Shown: positions 46,289 to 57,701 of the stretch, piece by piece | How positions within the stretch are numbered: position 1 is the stretch's first letter | How the letters are laid out: each line of letters opens with the position of its first letter | From: Fallopia convolvulus | Taxonomy: Eukaryota; Streptophyta; Magnoliopsida; Caryophyllales; Polygonaceae | Direction: 5' to 3' | Length of the DNA: 64,000 bases | Assembly: GCA_964016875.1 (NCBI GenBank) | Contig: OZ024726.1 | Location: forward strand, 47,852,825 to 47,916,824 | Made by a program: the position numbers and the translations under genes | The notes under the pieces: model-generated | What the model saw: the letters and a program-made list of their open reading frames with translations, nothing else | The model's database searches: none | Told to the model about the DNA's origin: nothing

Positions 46289-46611
46289 CTCTCTCTTGAT
46301 CTCTTGTTTGTTTTAATTTGGTTTTATTGATCTAGTCAATTGAGATTGTTCTAGTTTGATTGTTAAAGATCAAACCTAGTTAATCAATTGGATTTAGCGT
46401 TAGAGCCAATCCAATTGAACTATCAAAGTTGATTGTTTCAATTTATCTAAATCAGTTTCGTCAATTTCTCATTCACTCGTTTCATTACTTTCACAACAAG
46501 ATATTAACTTTGAAGCATTGTAGGTTCGAAAATCGATTACAAGGCAAGATCGGGACTTGTGTGGGTCATATACTTGGTCAACGAGGAGTAATCTGAGGCG
46601 ATCACGTATCA

Positions 46612-48824
46612 AGTGGTATCGTTCATCCATGGTCTCGCCAAGTAGTTTTTCTTACCTTAATTTGCTTTCTAGTCAATTTAATTCAGTTTTTGATCCCAAA
46701 AATCTCACCTGTACCCAAATCTAGAATTTTTCAAACCAAAATCTGATTTTTGCCATTCAAAGCACCATAATTCCGCCACCTCCACCACCAAACACCACTG
46801 GCGACCACCACCGTGACTTCGCTAACCACCACACCTAGTGTCGCTCTCCCACACCGCACCCTCCACCACCACCGTCCGATCACAACACCACCATCCTCGT
46901 ACTCATTGGACCACCACAACCAAAAATCGCCACCCCCTACCTGAAACCCTAACCCTAGCAGTGTATACCAAACCCTAATTTCCCTTTTGTTGGTTGCTTG
47001 CCCCCTAAGTAACTAACAACCTAGGAGATATTTAAGGGATTTGTTGCATGTTTATGGTTAATTGGTTGAGTTTAATTGCAATCTAAGATTAGCATATTGT
47101 TTGTCCTACAGTTTTATGAGTTTTCAATTAACATTGCATGATTGATTGAGATTCATATTGGTTGATTCATATTTGTTGATTTTTGTTTTGCATCCCATAA
47201 ATTCGATCATACCCTTTTCTTCTTTATTTAATTTGGCTTATAGTTGGTTTCATTGGTAGCAAAAGTCACTTAGTTAAAAAAAAAGTTGGAATTTCAGCCT
47301 TTATTTGCATTCATTGCTTTGATTTGTTCTAGCACAAGAGTAGTTTGTGCATAAATAAAAAAAAAGTGCAAACGAAGTGATCTACCCCAACTAGTTTCAA
47401 GCCACTTTCACCCCTAGTGATTGTTTGCTAGAAAAGTAGTTGGTAATCACTTTGAAGAAAAATAGTGACAAAAGAAAAGTCACAAAGCCTACCTTTTTCT
47501 GTCCTTGCATACATTAATTGGCATTGTTATCTAGCATAGGGTCAATTGAGAGATTGCATGTTCTTGAAGCTTATAAAGGGATATATTGCATTGCTTTTCT
47601 AGTTGCATACTTGCTAATTGCTTGAGCTGCATATTTCCTTTATTTATCATTAGAACATCATATCCACACCTTTACTCCCTTAATTCAACCCAAAAACTGA
47701 ATTAGTTGATTGGATTGCTTTGAGGCAAGTTTTGTCTTGATTAAGGTGTGATATTGCTTATCGTGTTGCTTTTGGAAGAATAGACTACTCTCGAGTTCTT
47801 GTTCAATTTCAGGATGTCACAAGTCACAACGATATATCCCACACCGACTAGAGACTTTTGATGGGATTACTGACCCTACATGGTATTTTGAATGGGAAGA
47901 AGACACCAACTCTTTCCTTGAGTACCTTAATTACACTAAACAAGAGAAGTTGTATGCAGTAACATGTTGTCTAGTGGGAGCTGCCCGCTTTTGGTGGGAT
48001 AATGTAAAGAGAGATCGATGGCACAGAGGACTTAAGCCCATTACGACATGGCATCAACTAAAATTCTACATGCGCCAGAAGTTTGTTCCATATGAGCATT
48101 TTGATCGTTTGAATAAAGTGGCTAGTTGTAAGCAGGGTTCTCGATCTCCACTTGACTTCTTCTTAGAGCTTGAAGAATTGATGTGTTTTGCTAGAGTTGA
48201 TATATCACCAAGGTATGTATGCATAAAATTCATAGAGGGACTGAATTCTCAATTCCAAGAACATCTTGAAAGCCATATAGACTACAATGATGTTGATGCC
48301 TTGGTTCGAGCTGCTCAGAAGTATTTTTATCAACTCCAACGAAAGAAGGAGGCTTTGACTAATTCTAGTCAATGAGGTACAATTCTAAATCTTCTTCCAC
48401 TGTTTTAGAGACTAAACCCTTTTTGCAGGAAATGGGAGTTTCTAACTCACCAAAACCAGGAATATCCATTCAAGAAGAGAGAGTTACCGCCCCCACATAG
48501 CCAAGAGACCTCTAACGAATCAAGTGACCTTCCATGTGTTCCTCAATGCCATATTGTAGAGGAAAGTTTAAAGGAGGTTCCAGCTGAGGAAAACATGCAA
48601 GATGAGAGCATGGAGGAAGAAGTTGATGTCTCAAATGGAGTTTCAATCAAAGAGATCCATAATGTCCAACAGATGATTCAATGTCTTCCACCAACTATGT
48701 TTGCTCCAAAACCTTCTTTATTAACCATGGTGCCTTTAGTATCTCCGGCATTTCAAGATATTTCTCCTCTTAATCTTACATGAAACATCAAATCGAGGAC
48801 GATTCGAGGACAAGTGGGTGAGAA
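46612..48824 (+). mobile_element. Internal region of gag-only gypsy-type element
   Basis: Between the two LTRs there is only a long leader (46612-47845) with short AT-rich and CA-rich tracts, one gag-like frame and a 3' stretch ending in a polypurine tract (AGTGGGTGAGAA). No protease, reverse transcriptase or integrase is present. The element would depend on enzymes from another element. Confidence 0.78.
47846..48375 (+). pseudogene. Retrotransposon gag domain of the gag-only element
   Basis: Frame RLETFDGITDPTWYFEWEED leads into FWWDNVKRD, FYMRQKFVPYEHFDRLNKV and SPLDFFLELEELM, the classic Retrotrans_gag fold pattern of Ty3/gypsy elements, ending QYFYQLQRKKEA-like and TGA at 48373. The N-terminus is frameshifted against the apparent ATG near 47814. 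The last 450 bp before the LTR keep partial open frames with QDESMEEEVDVS. Confidence 0.78.
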
Positions 48825-49047
48825 TGATAGCGATCAAAGGACCATGGAGAATACACTTGCAAAGAAGGTGTCTAAGATGCCAAGGCCAAGACCTTTTCCA
48901 AGGTCTCGGGCATTCAAATTCAAGAATAACTTCAAGGACTTGATCTTATTGGTTGAAGATATTCATCAATGGCGTCCAAAGCCACCAAGGAAGAGGATGA
49001 AGTCTTGAATGTTCAAAAAGTTAAAAAACCCGTCATATGGAAAACAA

Positions 49048-50156
49048 TCTATAACTATATATTAAAGCTATACCTTTTCGAGCCACCAGAACGATTCTAA
49101 CCCCACCTCATATTTACAAAATTAATGTTTATTTCTAATACTTTAACTTTTTCCTACTAAATTCTTCTTTAACTATTTAAATTTATCTTTAACATCAAAC
49201 AATTATCTATTTAGTATAACAATATCTTTTAAAAACTTCCTTATATAAATATCTATAATCTATCTATCTATAACTATATAATAAAACTATACCTTTTCGA
49301 GCCACCAGAACGATTCTGGCCCCACCTCATATTTAAAAATTAATTTTTATATCTATTATTATAACTTCTTTCTATTGATTTCTTTTTTAACTATTTAAAT
49401 TTATCCTTAACACCACACAAATATCTAACTATAACAATATCTTTTAAAAGCTTTCTTATAAAAGTATATAAAATTAAAGATAAAATATTTTAAATATTTC
49501 AAAATAAATATAAATATTTTAGCATATATCTTTTGACGAATTTATTTATGAATATACATTGATTTTCTTTTATAATAAAAACTTAATGATAAATATTTAT
49601 AATGTTTAAAATAATAAAAATTGATGATAAAATATTTAATAGATATATTGAAATATTTGACAATCTCTAAATTTACATACATGAAAAGTAATAAAATATG
49701 CATAATATAATATTTAATCTTTATTTTATCGAAACACAAAATAAGTTTAAAATTAAATTAATTAAATTTTAAATATTTTATATAATTAAATTATATTTAT
49801 CTTTCATATTTTATTATATCTTATTTATAAAGTTAACTATTATTTTTTAAATTCTTAACTCTTCCATATTTGAATATATAAATTTTTTATTCAAACTTTA
49901 TCTTCTTTTTTTATTAAATATCTATGAAATATCATCAAGGAAAAAGAGAAATGTAATTATTTTATCTTAATTATCTTCATTCTCAACATTAAATTTAATC
50001 ATATAGATTGATTAAAAAAATTATACATTCTATGAGCATAGAGAAGTAAATTACTTATATTAAAATTTATATTAAATTTTTATTTATTAATATCTTATTT
50101 ATGATGTCTATAAAATATAAAATCGTAATCGTACATGGTACGATGGGTACAACTAG
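49048..50156 (+). mobile_element. Non-autonomous Helitron, 1109 bp, with precise empty site
   Basis: Starts TCTATAACTATATATTAAAG after an A, ends CTAG before a T. Twelve bases before the end is a hairpin TCGTAC-ATG-GTACGA. The sister LTR at 44050-44060 reads AACAATGTTC uninterrupted, so insertion was exactly between A and T without target duplication, which is diagnostic for Helitrons. The first 160 bp are repeated in tandem-like fashion at 49265-49430, including a second TCTATAACTATATAATAAAA. No Rep/helicase is encoded. Confidence 0.92.
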
Positions 50157-50779
50157 TGTTCAGTAAAGTGACTACAACTTGAGCTAGAAAATTCATCTCA
50201 AGTCCGTTAAGTAGGCGTTGAAAAGATAATTAAAAGTTCTACAACTTTGTAGTTTACATCAAATTCAGAATCCAGCAGCAAAGAGCCGAAAAATGGGATT
50301 TACTGAGAGTTGTTCAAGTCTTACGGGAATCTTATCTTTAGCTTTAATTCTATCTATAGCTAGATATTATATTTATGCATAATTTCGGCCATAGGCTTAT
50401 GTTAGTGGTTGATAATCTCTCTCCTATGTTTTATTCTATCTTTAAGATATTTATAGTTTGTTAGGATATTTTCCTTAATTAAATAAATCAGATAAGTCTT
50501 TATTTGATTTATTTAATTCAAGGGAGATCTAGTTAGTTAGAGATAGATATTTTATATAATCTTGGAAAGCAAGCAAAAGCCTATTCTACCCCTCTAGGGC
50601 TGGCCATGTGCTTTAGTTTACTTGCTCTCCAAGGAAGACACTTTGTATTGTCTTTAAATACTTTGCAATTTTCATTCAATAAAATCAGTCTGGAATTAGA
50701 TAAACCCTGAATATGTTTTATCTAGTTCTTGGGCCACCAAAACACACGTGTGATTGCTTTGTTTGGAGAACCGATCAAA

Positions 50780-50788
50780 ATCATCATC

Positions 50789-50824
<36 letters not shown>
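50780..50824. repeat. (ATC)n(CT)n microsatellite in second LTR
   Basis: Counterpart of 46235-46284, shorter in both blocks. Confidence 0.9.
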
Positions 50825-50827
<3 letters not shown>

Positions 50828-51057
50828 TGTTTTAATTTGGTTTTATTGATCTAGTCAATTGAGACTGTTCTAGTTTGATTGTTAAAGATCAAACCTAGTT
50901 AATCAATTAGATTTAGCGTTAGAGCCAATCCAATTGAACTAACAAGATATTAACTTTGAAGCATTGTAGGTTAGAAAACCGATTACAAGGCATGATCGGG
51001 ACTTGTGTGGGTCATATACTTGGTCAACGAGGAGTAATCTGAGGCGATCACGTATCA

Positions 51058-51971
51058 TTTAGGAAGGTAAGACTCAGACCCGCCCGCTCGAGCCGATCAT
51101 GCGCCAAGTATTCCAAATAAGGTGCCCGGCGCAGCGTTGCGAACCGAGTCTTGATCTCGGTGACATCTAACGACCCCTTGGGACGACGAAAATTGTCCGG
51201 TGCCGAGGGGAAGTTGAAGTACCTCCCAGAACGATCCCGAACCAAGAACCACTTGTCCTTCCACTGGCCGACGTTCGACTGGGTGGTGGTGATCTTGAGT
51301 CCGGGCAAATTTAGGTTGACGAGACATGATTTTTGCTCTCGTCTTTCTAGGAACAGGCTTGTCATGACATCCATGTCAGGCCCCTCCCAGAGCTCGTAGC
51401 TTCGGAGGGTGTATGCGCACAAGTGCCTCCATGCGTTACAGTTGCGCAGGGCAGACATTTATGAACCACAATAAGTCGGCTATATGCCGAGCGAGCGGCA
51501 ACCGGAAGCCGGCCTGGAGGCTGTGCAGATGAACAACTGCGCATTGTTCGCACAAGGCCAAGGAGCAGCCGTCCTCCTCGGGGAGTGCCAGCTCAACCCC
51601 CTTGGGTCAGGGAAAGTCCTTCGCAATCTTTTCTAGGGCCTCCGTTTTGACAACTGTCGGGCCCCCTCGGGTAGAAAGATCCCGATCGCGGGGTTTGGGG
51701 TCATCAGTATCCGCTCCTCAAGGACTAGAGAGACGCATGACACCGAATCAGTAATATGCCGCGCGAAGAAGCTCGATTGGTCATTGGAATCGGACGACCT
51801 CACATCGGAGCCAGCGACTTCTTCATCAGAGTTCGAAGATGAGGCCATCTCAACCCGGAAGACGTGCGTAATCGAGGAAGCGCGAGGTAACAGAAGTGTC
51901 GGAGGCATTAGGTGAAGGGTCATTGAACACAATCGTAGGGGACTTCGGGATCTATGAATCACTGGTTTCAA
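51058..51971 (-). pseudogene. Putative gypsy-type element protein (Transposase_28/PF04195-like), fragment
   Basis: Minus-strand frames, joined over stops and shifts, show an acidic/serine-rich start (SSSNSDEEVAGSDVRSSDSN), then a VVHLHSLQAGFRLPL-like stretch, NAWRHLCAYTLRSYELW, KDKWFLVRDRSGRYFNFP and TRFATLRRAPYLEYL. This order fits the N-terminal gag-region protein of some plant gypsy elements catalogued as putative gypsy-type transposon. The fragment is cut by the gag-only element at 51057. Higher GC than its surroundings. Confidence 0.6.
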
Positions 51972-52676
51972 CGGCTCTTGCGGTTTCGGAAGAGACTTCG
52001 TAAAAATCTTCCCAGAGTTTGAATGCGAGGCCTGGTGGAGGGCTCGGAGACACTCCTCTAGGCATGAAAAGTGAAGTCCAGGTTGCGAGAAGCGAGCACC
52101 TAGAAAAGAAGGAGAATATCTGAGACATCGAACGAACCAAAAAAGAAATGAAAAGCGAGGTAATGACGTAGAACAGGCGTGACTCTAGTGCTACTTTGAC
52201 AGATGGGACGACCTAGGAAGAATGTGATGCGCCAAAATAGAAGGGCAGACCTAGGAAGAATGTAAATGTCCTATTTCCCAAGCAGCGAGACGTTTGGTTT
52301 CCCAAGAAGCATTCGGAATTTGAAAAAGAGAAGCGGCGATGAACTCAACAATCAGCTGGCACACCAAAAGGCTCGAGAACATCGCCGAACTACCAACGCC
52401 ACCCCCGCTCCCACCGTTTCGCCACTGTGACAGTGGCGCAAAACACCGGGAGCCTACCGCCTCCGCCTAGGGCATGAGGCGGAAAAAGAAAAAACGCACC
52501 AAAAACACATGCAAAGAGAGGATCAACTACTTACTTGTCAGAAATCGGTGTGGGGAAGACGGTTGCTGGCCTTGAAACTGGTGAAAACACTTCGCCTGCT
52601 TGCCGGAGGTTGAGAAAACGGAAGAAAGAGAGGAAAAGGGTTGCTTGGAGAGGAAGACGAAGAATTAGGAGAAGAG
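51972..52676 (-). other. 5' leader of the putative gypsy-type element
   Basis: No clear coding. Purine-rich on the plus strand. It ends at the AAGAG target site of the following solo LTR and continues after it at 54306. Confidence 0.4.
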
Positions 52677-54300
52677 TGATGAGGTATTTTCGTGGTCGTT
52701 TATACCTACCAAAGAAACCTTAACTTAACCAACTCAGTAGAGCGGTAAGTAAGGGTCGATCCCACAGAGACTCGTGTATTTATGTAATTACTTAGGTGCC
52801 AAGTAACTAATATGGGGGGTTTGTAATTTGTGAATTCTAAACTACTATGCAAAACAGAAGAAAATATGAATGCAGAAGATGGTTTATATCAATAAGAGAC
52901 AAACGTGTTTAACTAGTTAAATCCATCATGATATTGTTTTGTTGATCATCGATTCTCTTGATTCTTTTCTCACTTGAATAATCTATTGTGGATAATGACC
53001 CTACTAAGGATTAAGACCCAAACTTCAGATTTAGTTGATAGAACTACCAGTCTAACAACCCTAATTATCTAATAACCTAGAAGACCTTCTAGATTCAATT
53101 AAATAACAGCCTGACGATTCAAGTTATCAATAGAAACAAATACCTAGAGCAACCAGTCATCTAAGTAACTTGTGAATTTATTCCCTTCTTCAACCAACTT
53201 GTCCAACCGGTACTAAATTGATTAAAGTATACTCTTGATCCAATTAACTCCAACCGGTAATTAATCAGATTCAGTTTTAACTAGAAATTCTATTAGGTAG
53301 CTAATCTAATAAAACCCTAATTTAGATTCAATTAAGCACAGGGAATAATTTCTATTCAAGTTTGTAGAAAATCAATCAAATCTCCCAACTACTTACAAAT
53401 CATGACTTCAATAACTAGCCAAACACAAAGGAAAATTAGCAATTCATAATTGAAAATAAAATCAAACTTACAAAGGTTCAAAAGTTCTTCCTTGAGAGAC
53501 AACCCTAGCCTCCAAAAGTTGATCAAAAGTTATGAAAATAAAACTAATCATAAAGTATTTATATGTCTACTAAAAATAACCACAAACATTATATCTTAAA
53601 TCATATACTCGGCCAAAATACAAGCCCACAAACCCAAATGTCAAATCCCAAAACCAAAGCTCGGCCCAAATCCACGTCCGTTGAAAAGTCCCGATTGCGC
53701 GGGATCGGTCCCACAATGCGCGGCCGAGCAATTGTCATCCCGCGCAATCATCCCTCAGTTGGAATTGCGCGGCTTAGCCTCTGAATTGCGCGGCCGAGCA
53801 ATTGTCATCCCGCGCTTTTGCCTCGGTTCAACATCCAAGCGTCACTTCAGAGGCTGTTTTGACCCACTTAGAGTTGGAATTTGGACTCGGAGTAAAAATA
53901 TGAATTGTAGCTCTTTGAATTACCTTTCCAGTGATAACAAATTCAGCTCCATCCGAGCACTATAGCTCCCAAACCAAGCATTGCAAGATAGAGGTGTCAA
54001 AACAAGAACTCCAATGCATAGCCCGGGTTTAAGCGTTCTTTTCACACAAGCTCTTGGGCGTTAACTCTTCTAATCTTCACTTGTATCACTATAAGCTTAC
54101 TCAAACTTCACCATAGTCCTCTAAGATCCATCCCATCCATGCTTGTTTACCTAAAGATCTGCAAAACCGAACAAAACAAGCGCAACTATCCGAAAACACA
54201 AGATCCTAGAAACTAAACTAAAACCAACTAAAACTAACTAAAACTTATGCAAAATAAACATAAATATGCATCCTAAACACTACCTAAATGCAAGATATCA
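52677..54300 (-). mobile_element. Solo LTR, family B, 1624 bp, perfect 5-bp target duplication
   Basis: TGATGAGGTAT...AAGATATCA, flanked by AAGAG (52672-52676) and AAGAG (54301-54305). It is about 85% identical by eye to 44639-46194. Two runs of three CpG motifs at 53697, 53718, 53740 and 53767, 53788, 53810 have spacings of 21 and 22 bp. There is no internal region, so it is a solo LTR. Confidence 0.92.
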
Positions 54301-55635
54301 AAGAGGGATGCGTAAAGGCATTTATAGAAAGCGGAATTGGGCCTCTCCCAGTTTGAAAAGCCTTAATGGGCCTAATTTCCTTCAGCGGCCCATTAATGGA
54401 AAGGGGGAGAGCAAGGCCTAGGCTCGTCAAGTGCGTAATAGAAGAAGAAAAAAAAACCTCCAAGTGTTCAGCCTTGCTAAAAAATCCTCGGGCCTTGTTG
54501 CCCACAAACCTCTAACCTCGCTGCCCATAACCCTAAAAACTCGCAAAGAGAGCTCCTCAAAACTAAGACTTCGCACCCTGGGTACGGAGGACCAAGCATC
54601 GCGCATATATGACCTGCAGCCCTCGGGCCAAGACCCCCATGCCATGGGGTTGTGATGGTGCGCAAATTGGCATAGCATGGACGGTGGGACCAAAGTACGA
54701 GAAATGGCGAATCCGGCGGGGTTCCTGAGGTTAAAGCTCGAGGGCCTTTGCCATGCCCATCCAAAACAAGGCAAATCCCTGCCCAGACGAAGCCTCAAAA
54801 GCATGATCACGAGTTCCAAACCTCGTTGAAATCACTAAATGAGACGGTTAAGCAAACTCTCCCCAATGAATAACGAGGCCTAAACCTCGTTCTTCAAAAG
54901 CTGACATCCCCGCCCCATTTAACCACTCAGCGGCCACCATATTCTCAACCAATGACCGACTGCCTCACTCTCGACCAATCAGAGGGCTTGACCTCGAGCG
55001 TGCCATATCAAGCAAACGGCAAAACCCTGTTCCTCAAATCTCTATAAATAGAGGAGAACCTCGAAGGTAACAAGGGGTCGAAAAACATCTTAAACTCAAG
55101 AACTATCTTGTTTGTTGAAGATCGACATGTTGAATCATCGTAAAAGACCACGCTACAACCAAGTGAAGGTCCACAAAAAGACTTCAAGTCGCCTAAAGAG
55201 ACCTCGTCTAAATCAAAGATCTCGCTACATCACTTCGCAGACCATAATCCCCGCATGCACAACCAAGTCTTCAACCTCGCCACAAGACATCAGGCCTAGG
55301 TTTGCAGCAAGAGTAGAGCTCGTCAATAGTCTGTTAGTGATAGAACCTTGCAGCAGTTAGGAGGTCTCGAACCTTGTTAGACAGATACCTCGAATCCTCT
55401 GAGAAGAGATCTAGGGCATAATCTCGCTATTTGTAACCTCATTCTAAAGATATAAATAAAAGCAAGTGTTTGCCTAGTCGAATAAAAGTAATCGCGTTCT
55501 TGTTTTTTAGCGCTGGTTTATTTCGGGTTTCATTAGATACAAGTGTCTTTGGGTACGACCCCGACTTACCAGCTATACTAGTTGTGCAACTAGGGATTTA
55601 TTTTTGATTTGGCATCAACGATTTTCAGCCAGTCA
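54301..55635 (+). mobile_element. Continuation of gypsy-type leader, then an LTR (family C) in plus orientation
   Basis: 54,306-54,660 continues the interrupted element. From somewhere after 54,670 there is an LTR-like unit with a good TATA box (CTCTATAAATAGAGG at about 55042), frequent CCTCG words, an AATAAAAG polyadenylation-like signal near 55450-55490 and a U5 end (55536-55635) that closely matches the last 100 bp of the Athila LTRs and stops at the same AGTCA. No primer site follows, so it is a solo or truncated LTR; its left end is not defined. Confidence 0.55.
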
Positions 55636-55993
55636 CACCATCACAACCCCATGGCTTGTAGTCCACTTCCGAGGATCACAAGGCATAAATGCGCGGTTAT
55701 GAGTTTTTGCCCTTCTTTTTTGGAGGTCCATTGCCAGGATTACTAGCGTGACACGAGGTCACAACGTGTTTGGATTATGCGAGATCTCCATATGGAGATT
55801 CGAGTTCTCAATCTAACAAGGTTCAAGATCTCTCAAATCCTAACGAGATTTCTATCCTTGGCCTTTTTTCCGAGGGGACACTTGTTGGGTACTTGTGGAT
55901 CTTGAGCCTTTTTTCCATGATGGGCTTTTTAGGAAGTTGGGCCCAATAGGGCGTTTAGGGGAGAAGTCCCACTATTTTTCTTATAAATTTCAT
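55636..55993 (+). other. Inverted counterpart of 54301-54660
   Basis: CACCATCACAACCCCATGGC (55636-55655) is the exact reverse complement of 54641-54660, and weaker similarity continues for a few hundred bp. It begins at the base after the LTR end CA. Confidence 0.5.
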
Positions 55994-57429
55994 GTGTTGA
56001 AAAGGTTTCTTGACAACAAATTAATTTATATCAAGACCCCGCTGTGTATAGCGAAGTCAGGTTCGTCCACGGGAGATAGTCTACGTCAAGTTTTGTTACT
56101 TGGAGCGCAAGTAATCAACAAAGCTAGGGTTTTTATATCAATAAATAGAAAATCTAAGGTAAAGGTATCCCCACAACAACAATTATGCATGCCAAACGTT
56201 AATGAAACACATAGATCATGCTTTTATTACATAAAGGCGCTAACTTTCGTTAACTTTAAGCAAGTAAATCAATCAACTTTCGCAAAATTAATAAACTTAC
56301 TATCTATCTCTTCTACTTCAACTAGGATTGATCCTCTTTCGCTTCAAAACCCTAAATTGACTATTCTGATTCAAAGTTTTCGCTTTCGCTTCAACTATGA
56401 ATGAGAAATTCCCTTCAACTTTCGTTTCAAGGATTAAGAACAAGAGAAGATTCATGTAATAAAAACAATCAAATCATGATCACAAATAAGCATGCACAAC
56501 CATTATTGGGTTCAACCCAAACCTTAGAGAGAGAAAACTGTTCACAATTCATAATTAAAAACATCTAAATTAAATTAAAAAGAAAGGAAAAGCTTACAAC
56601 CAAATCCACAACAAAACTTGTCTTCCAAGCCATACAATTTCGTCCCTCTCTCTCCTCACGCCTCTCTCCCTTCTCTCTACCCTAAGACTAGGTTAATTGT
56701 GGCCTCCCTTAAACTAAAGCTAGAACAAGAGTATTTATAGTGAAAAACCTAATCTATCTAGAAGCTATCTATAAGGAAATAAATCTTTAAAAGATATATT
56801 CCTTATATAAGGAAATAAATCTAATAAAAGATGTATCCCTTCTATCTAATAACATAAAAGGAAACTAATAAAAAGGGATAAAAATACATTAATTGCGCTG
56901 ACTCTAATGTCTTCTACCGACACGGGACCCTCGGTATTGACACCGTCAGGATCGGTAGATCTTTCTCTTGAATTCTCTATTTTTGCTCTTCTCCGCACCT
57001 CGATATCGACCTGGGCAGGGTCGATATTGACCTCCATCAGAATTGAAAACAGCTTTGAGTAAAACTTCTGTAACGGGTTCGTTACAACTCCGTTTGACTT
57101 GATTCTTTTTCCTACGTATTTGTAACGAGTTTCTCTACCTCTTTCCAAGCTCAAACTTGATCTTCAATGTCTTTATTGGAGTGCTTTTCTTTGTCTTTCA
57201 TTTCATTCTTGAGTGCTATCTTCAAGTGCTTTCCTCCTTTCTTCAAGATATGCTTCAAAACAGCTCCAAAACCTATAAAAACACCACCAAAGCTTATGTA
57301 GACTCCATATCTTAAGAAAATACGAAAAACCACACAAACGACACAAAACAAAACACAAAACTAAAGAAAAAGACTCAAAGACACAAAAACACTCCCTAAA
57401 AGCACAACTAAAAAGGAGGATATCATCAC
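55994..57429 (-). mobile_element. LTR-like segment, family D, minus orientation
   Basis: The left part carries GGTTCGTCCACGGGAGATAG, equivalent in place to the GTCGATCCCACAGAGAC box of family B; the right end reads GGAGGATATCATCA. Pairs of near-palindromes TCGGTATTGA/TCGGTAGAT (56931, 56952) and TCGATATCGA/TCGATATTGA (57000, 57021) are 21 bp apart. No target duplication was found, so the limits are approximate. Confidence 0.45.
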
Positions 57430-57701
57430 GCTTACCCATTTCCTCTTTCCCTCCCGCTTCATCTTCCACGTTTAGAAACTCTCTTTCTCTCTCCATTTCA
57501 TAACTCTTCGGCTTCCAGAGATCAGGAACAAGCAGCACCAGTGAACGTAAACTTTCACCGCCTCTTCAACACTAATCTCCTCAACAAGTAAGTGATTTCC
57601 CTTCCCTCGACTTGTTTTTTGGAAGATTATTCTTTTTCTTGTTTTTTGTTTCGTTTTTCCCTAAACTGGGTGGTGGTTTTTCCGAGTACGAGTCCTTCGA
57701 A
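57430..57701. other. Unassigned, UTR-like pyrimidine-rich DNA
   Basis: Pyrimidine-rich with short purine runs and a good donor-like CAACAAGTAAGTG at 57586; it may be a 5' UTR exon of a plus-strand host gene, but no coding exon follows that I can recognise. Confidence 0.3.

Larger units (their letters stand above)
43834..46611 (+). repeat. First LTR of gag-only non-autonomous element (contains a solo LTR insertion)
   Basis: TGATATCGATC...GATCACGTATCA, terminal inverted repeat TGATA/TATCA. Without the 44639-46194 insertion it is about 1.22 kb. It pairs with 48825-51057. A TATA-like region and AATAAAATC polyadenylation-like stretch occur near 44510-44580. It is followed by AGTGGTATCGTTCA at 46612, a weak match to the initiator-Met primer site. 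Confidence 0.82.
48825..51057 (+). repeat. Second LTR of gag-only element (contains a Helitron)
   Basis: TGATAGCGATC...GATCACGTATCA. Without the Helitron it is about 1.12 kb; it lacks about 93 bp that are present at 46424-46517 in the first LTR. The right flank TTTAG begins a different gypsy-type element at 51058. Confidence 0.85.

Noticed and set aside
46731..46919. Gly/Val/Trp-rich minus-strand ORF
   Set aside because: It is the antisense of a CCACCA-rich low-complexity leader of the gag-only element.
49542..49739. ORF inside the Helitron as a captured gene
   Set aside because: Composition is Lys/Tyr/Ile only, as expected from AT-rich DNA; no homology is recognisable.
54427..54819. 130-codon minus-strand frame as a gene
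   Set aside because: It overlaps other frames of similar length, crosses the arm of an inverted repeat and shows no domain; probably element leader DNA.
33000..57030. CRISPR array from regularly spaced repeats
   Set aside because: The window is plant nuclear DNA, repeats are 6-12 bp and dispersed in pairs, and there are no spacers of CRISPR length and no cas genes.
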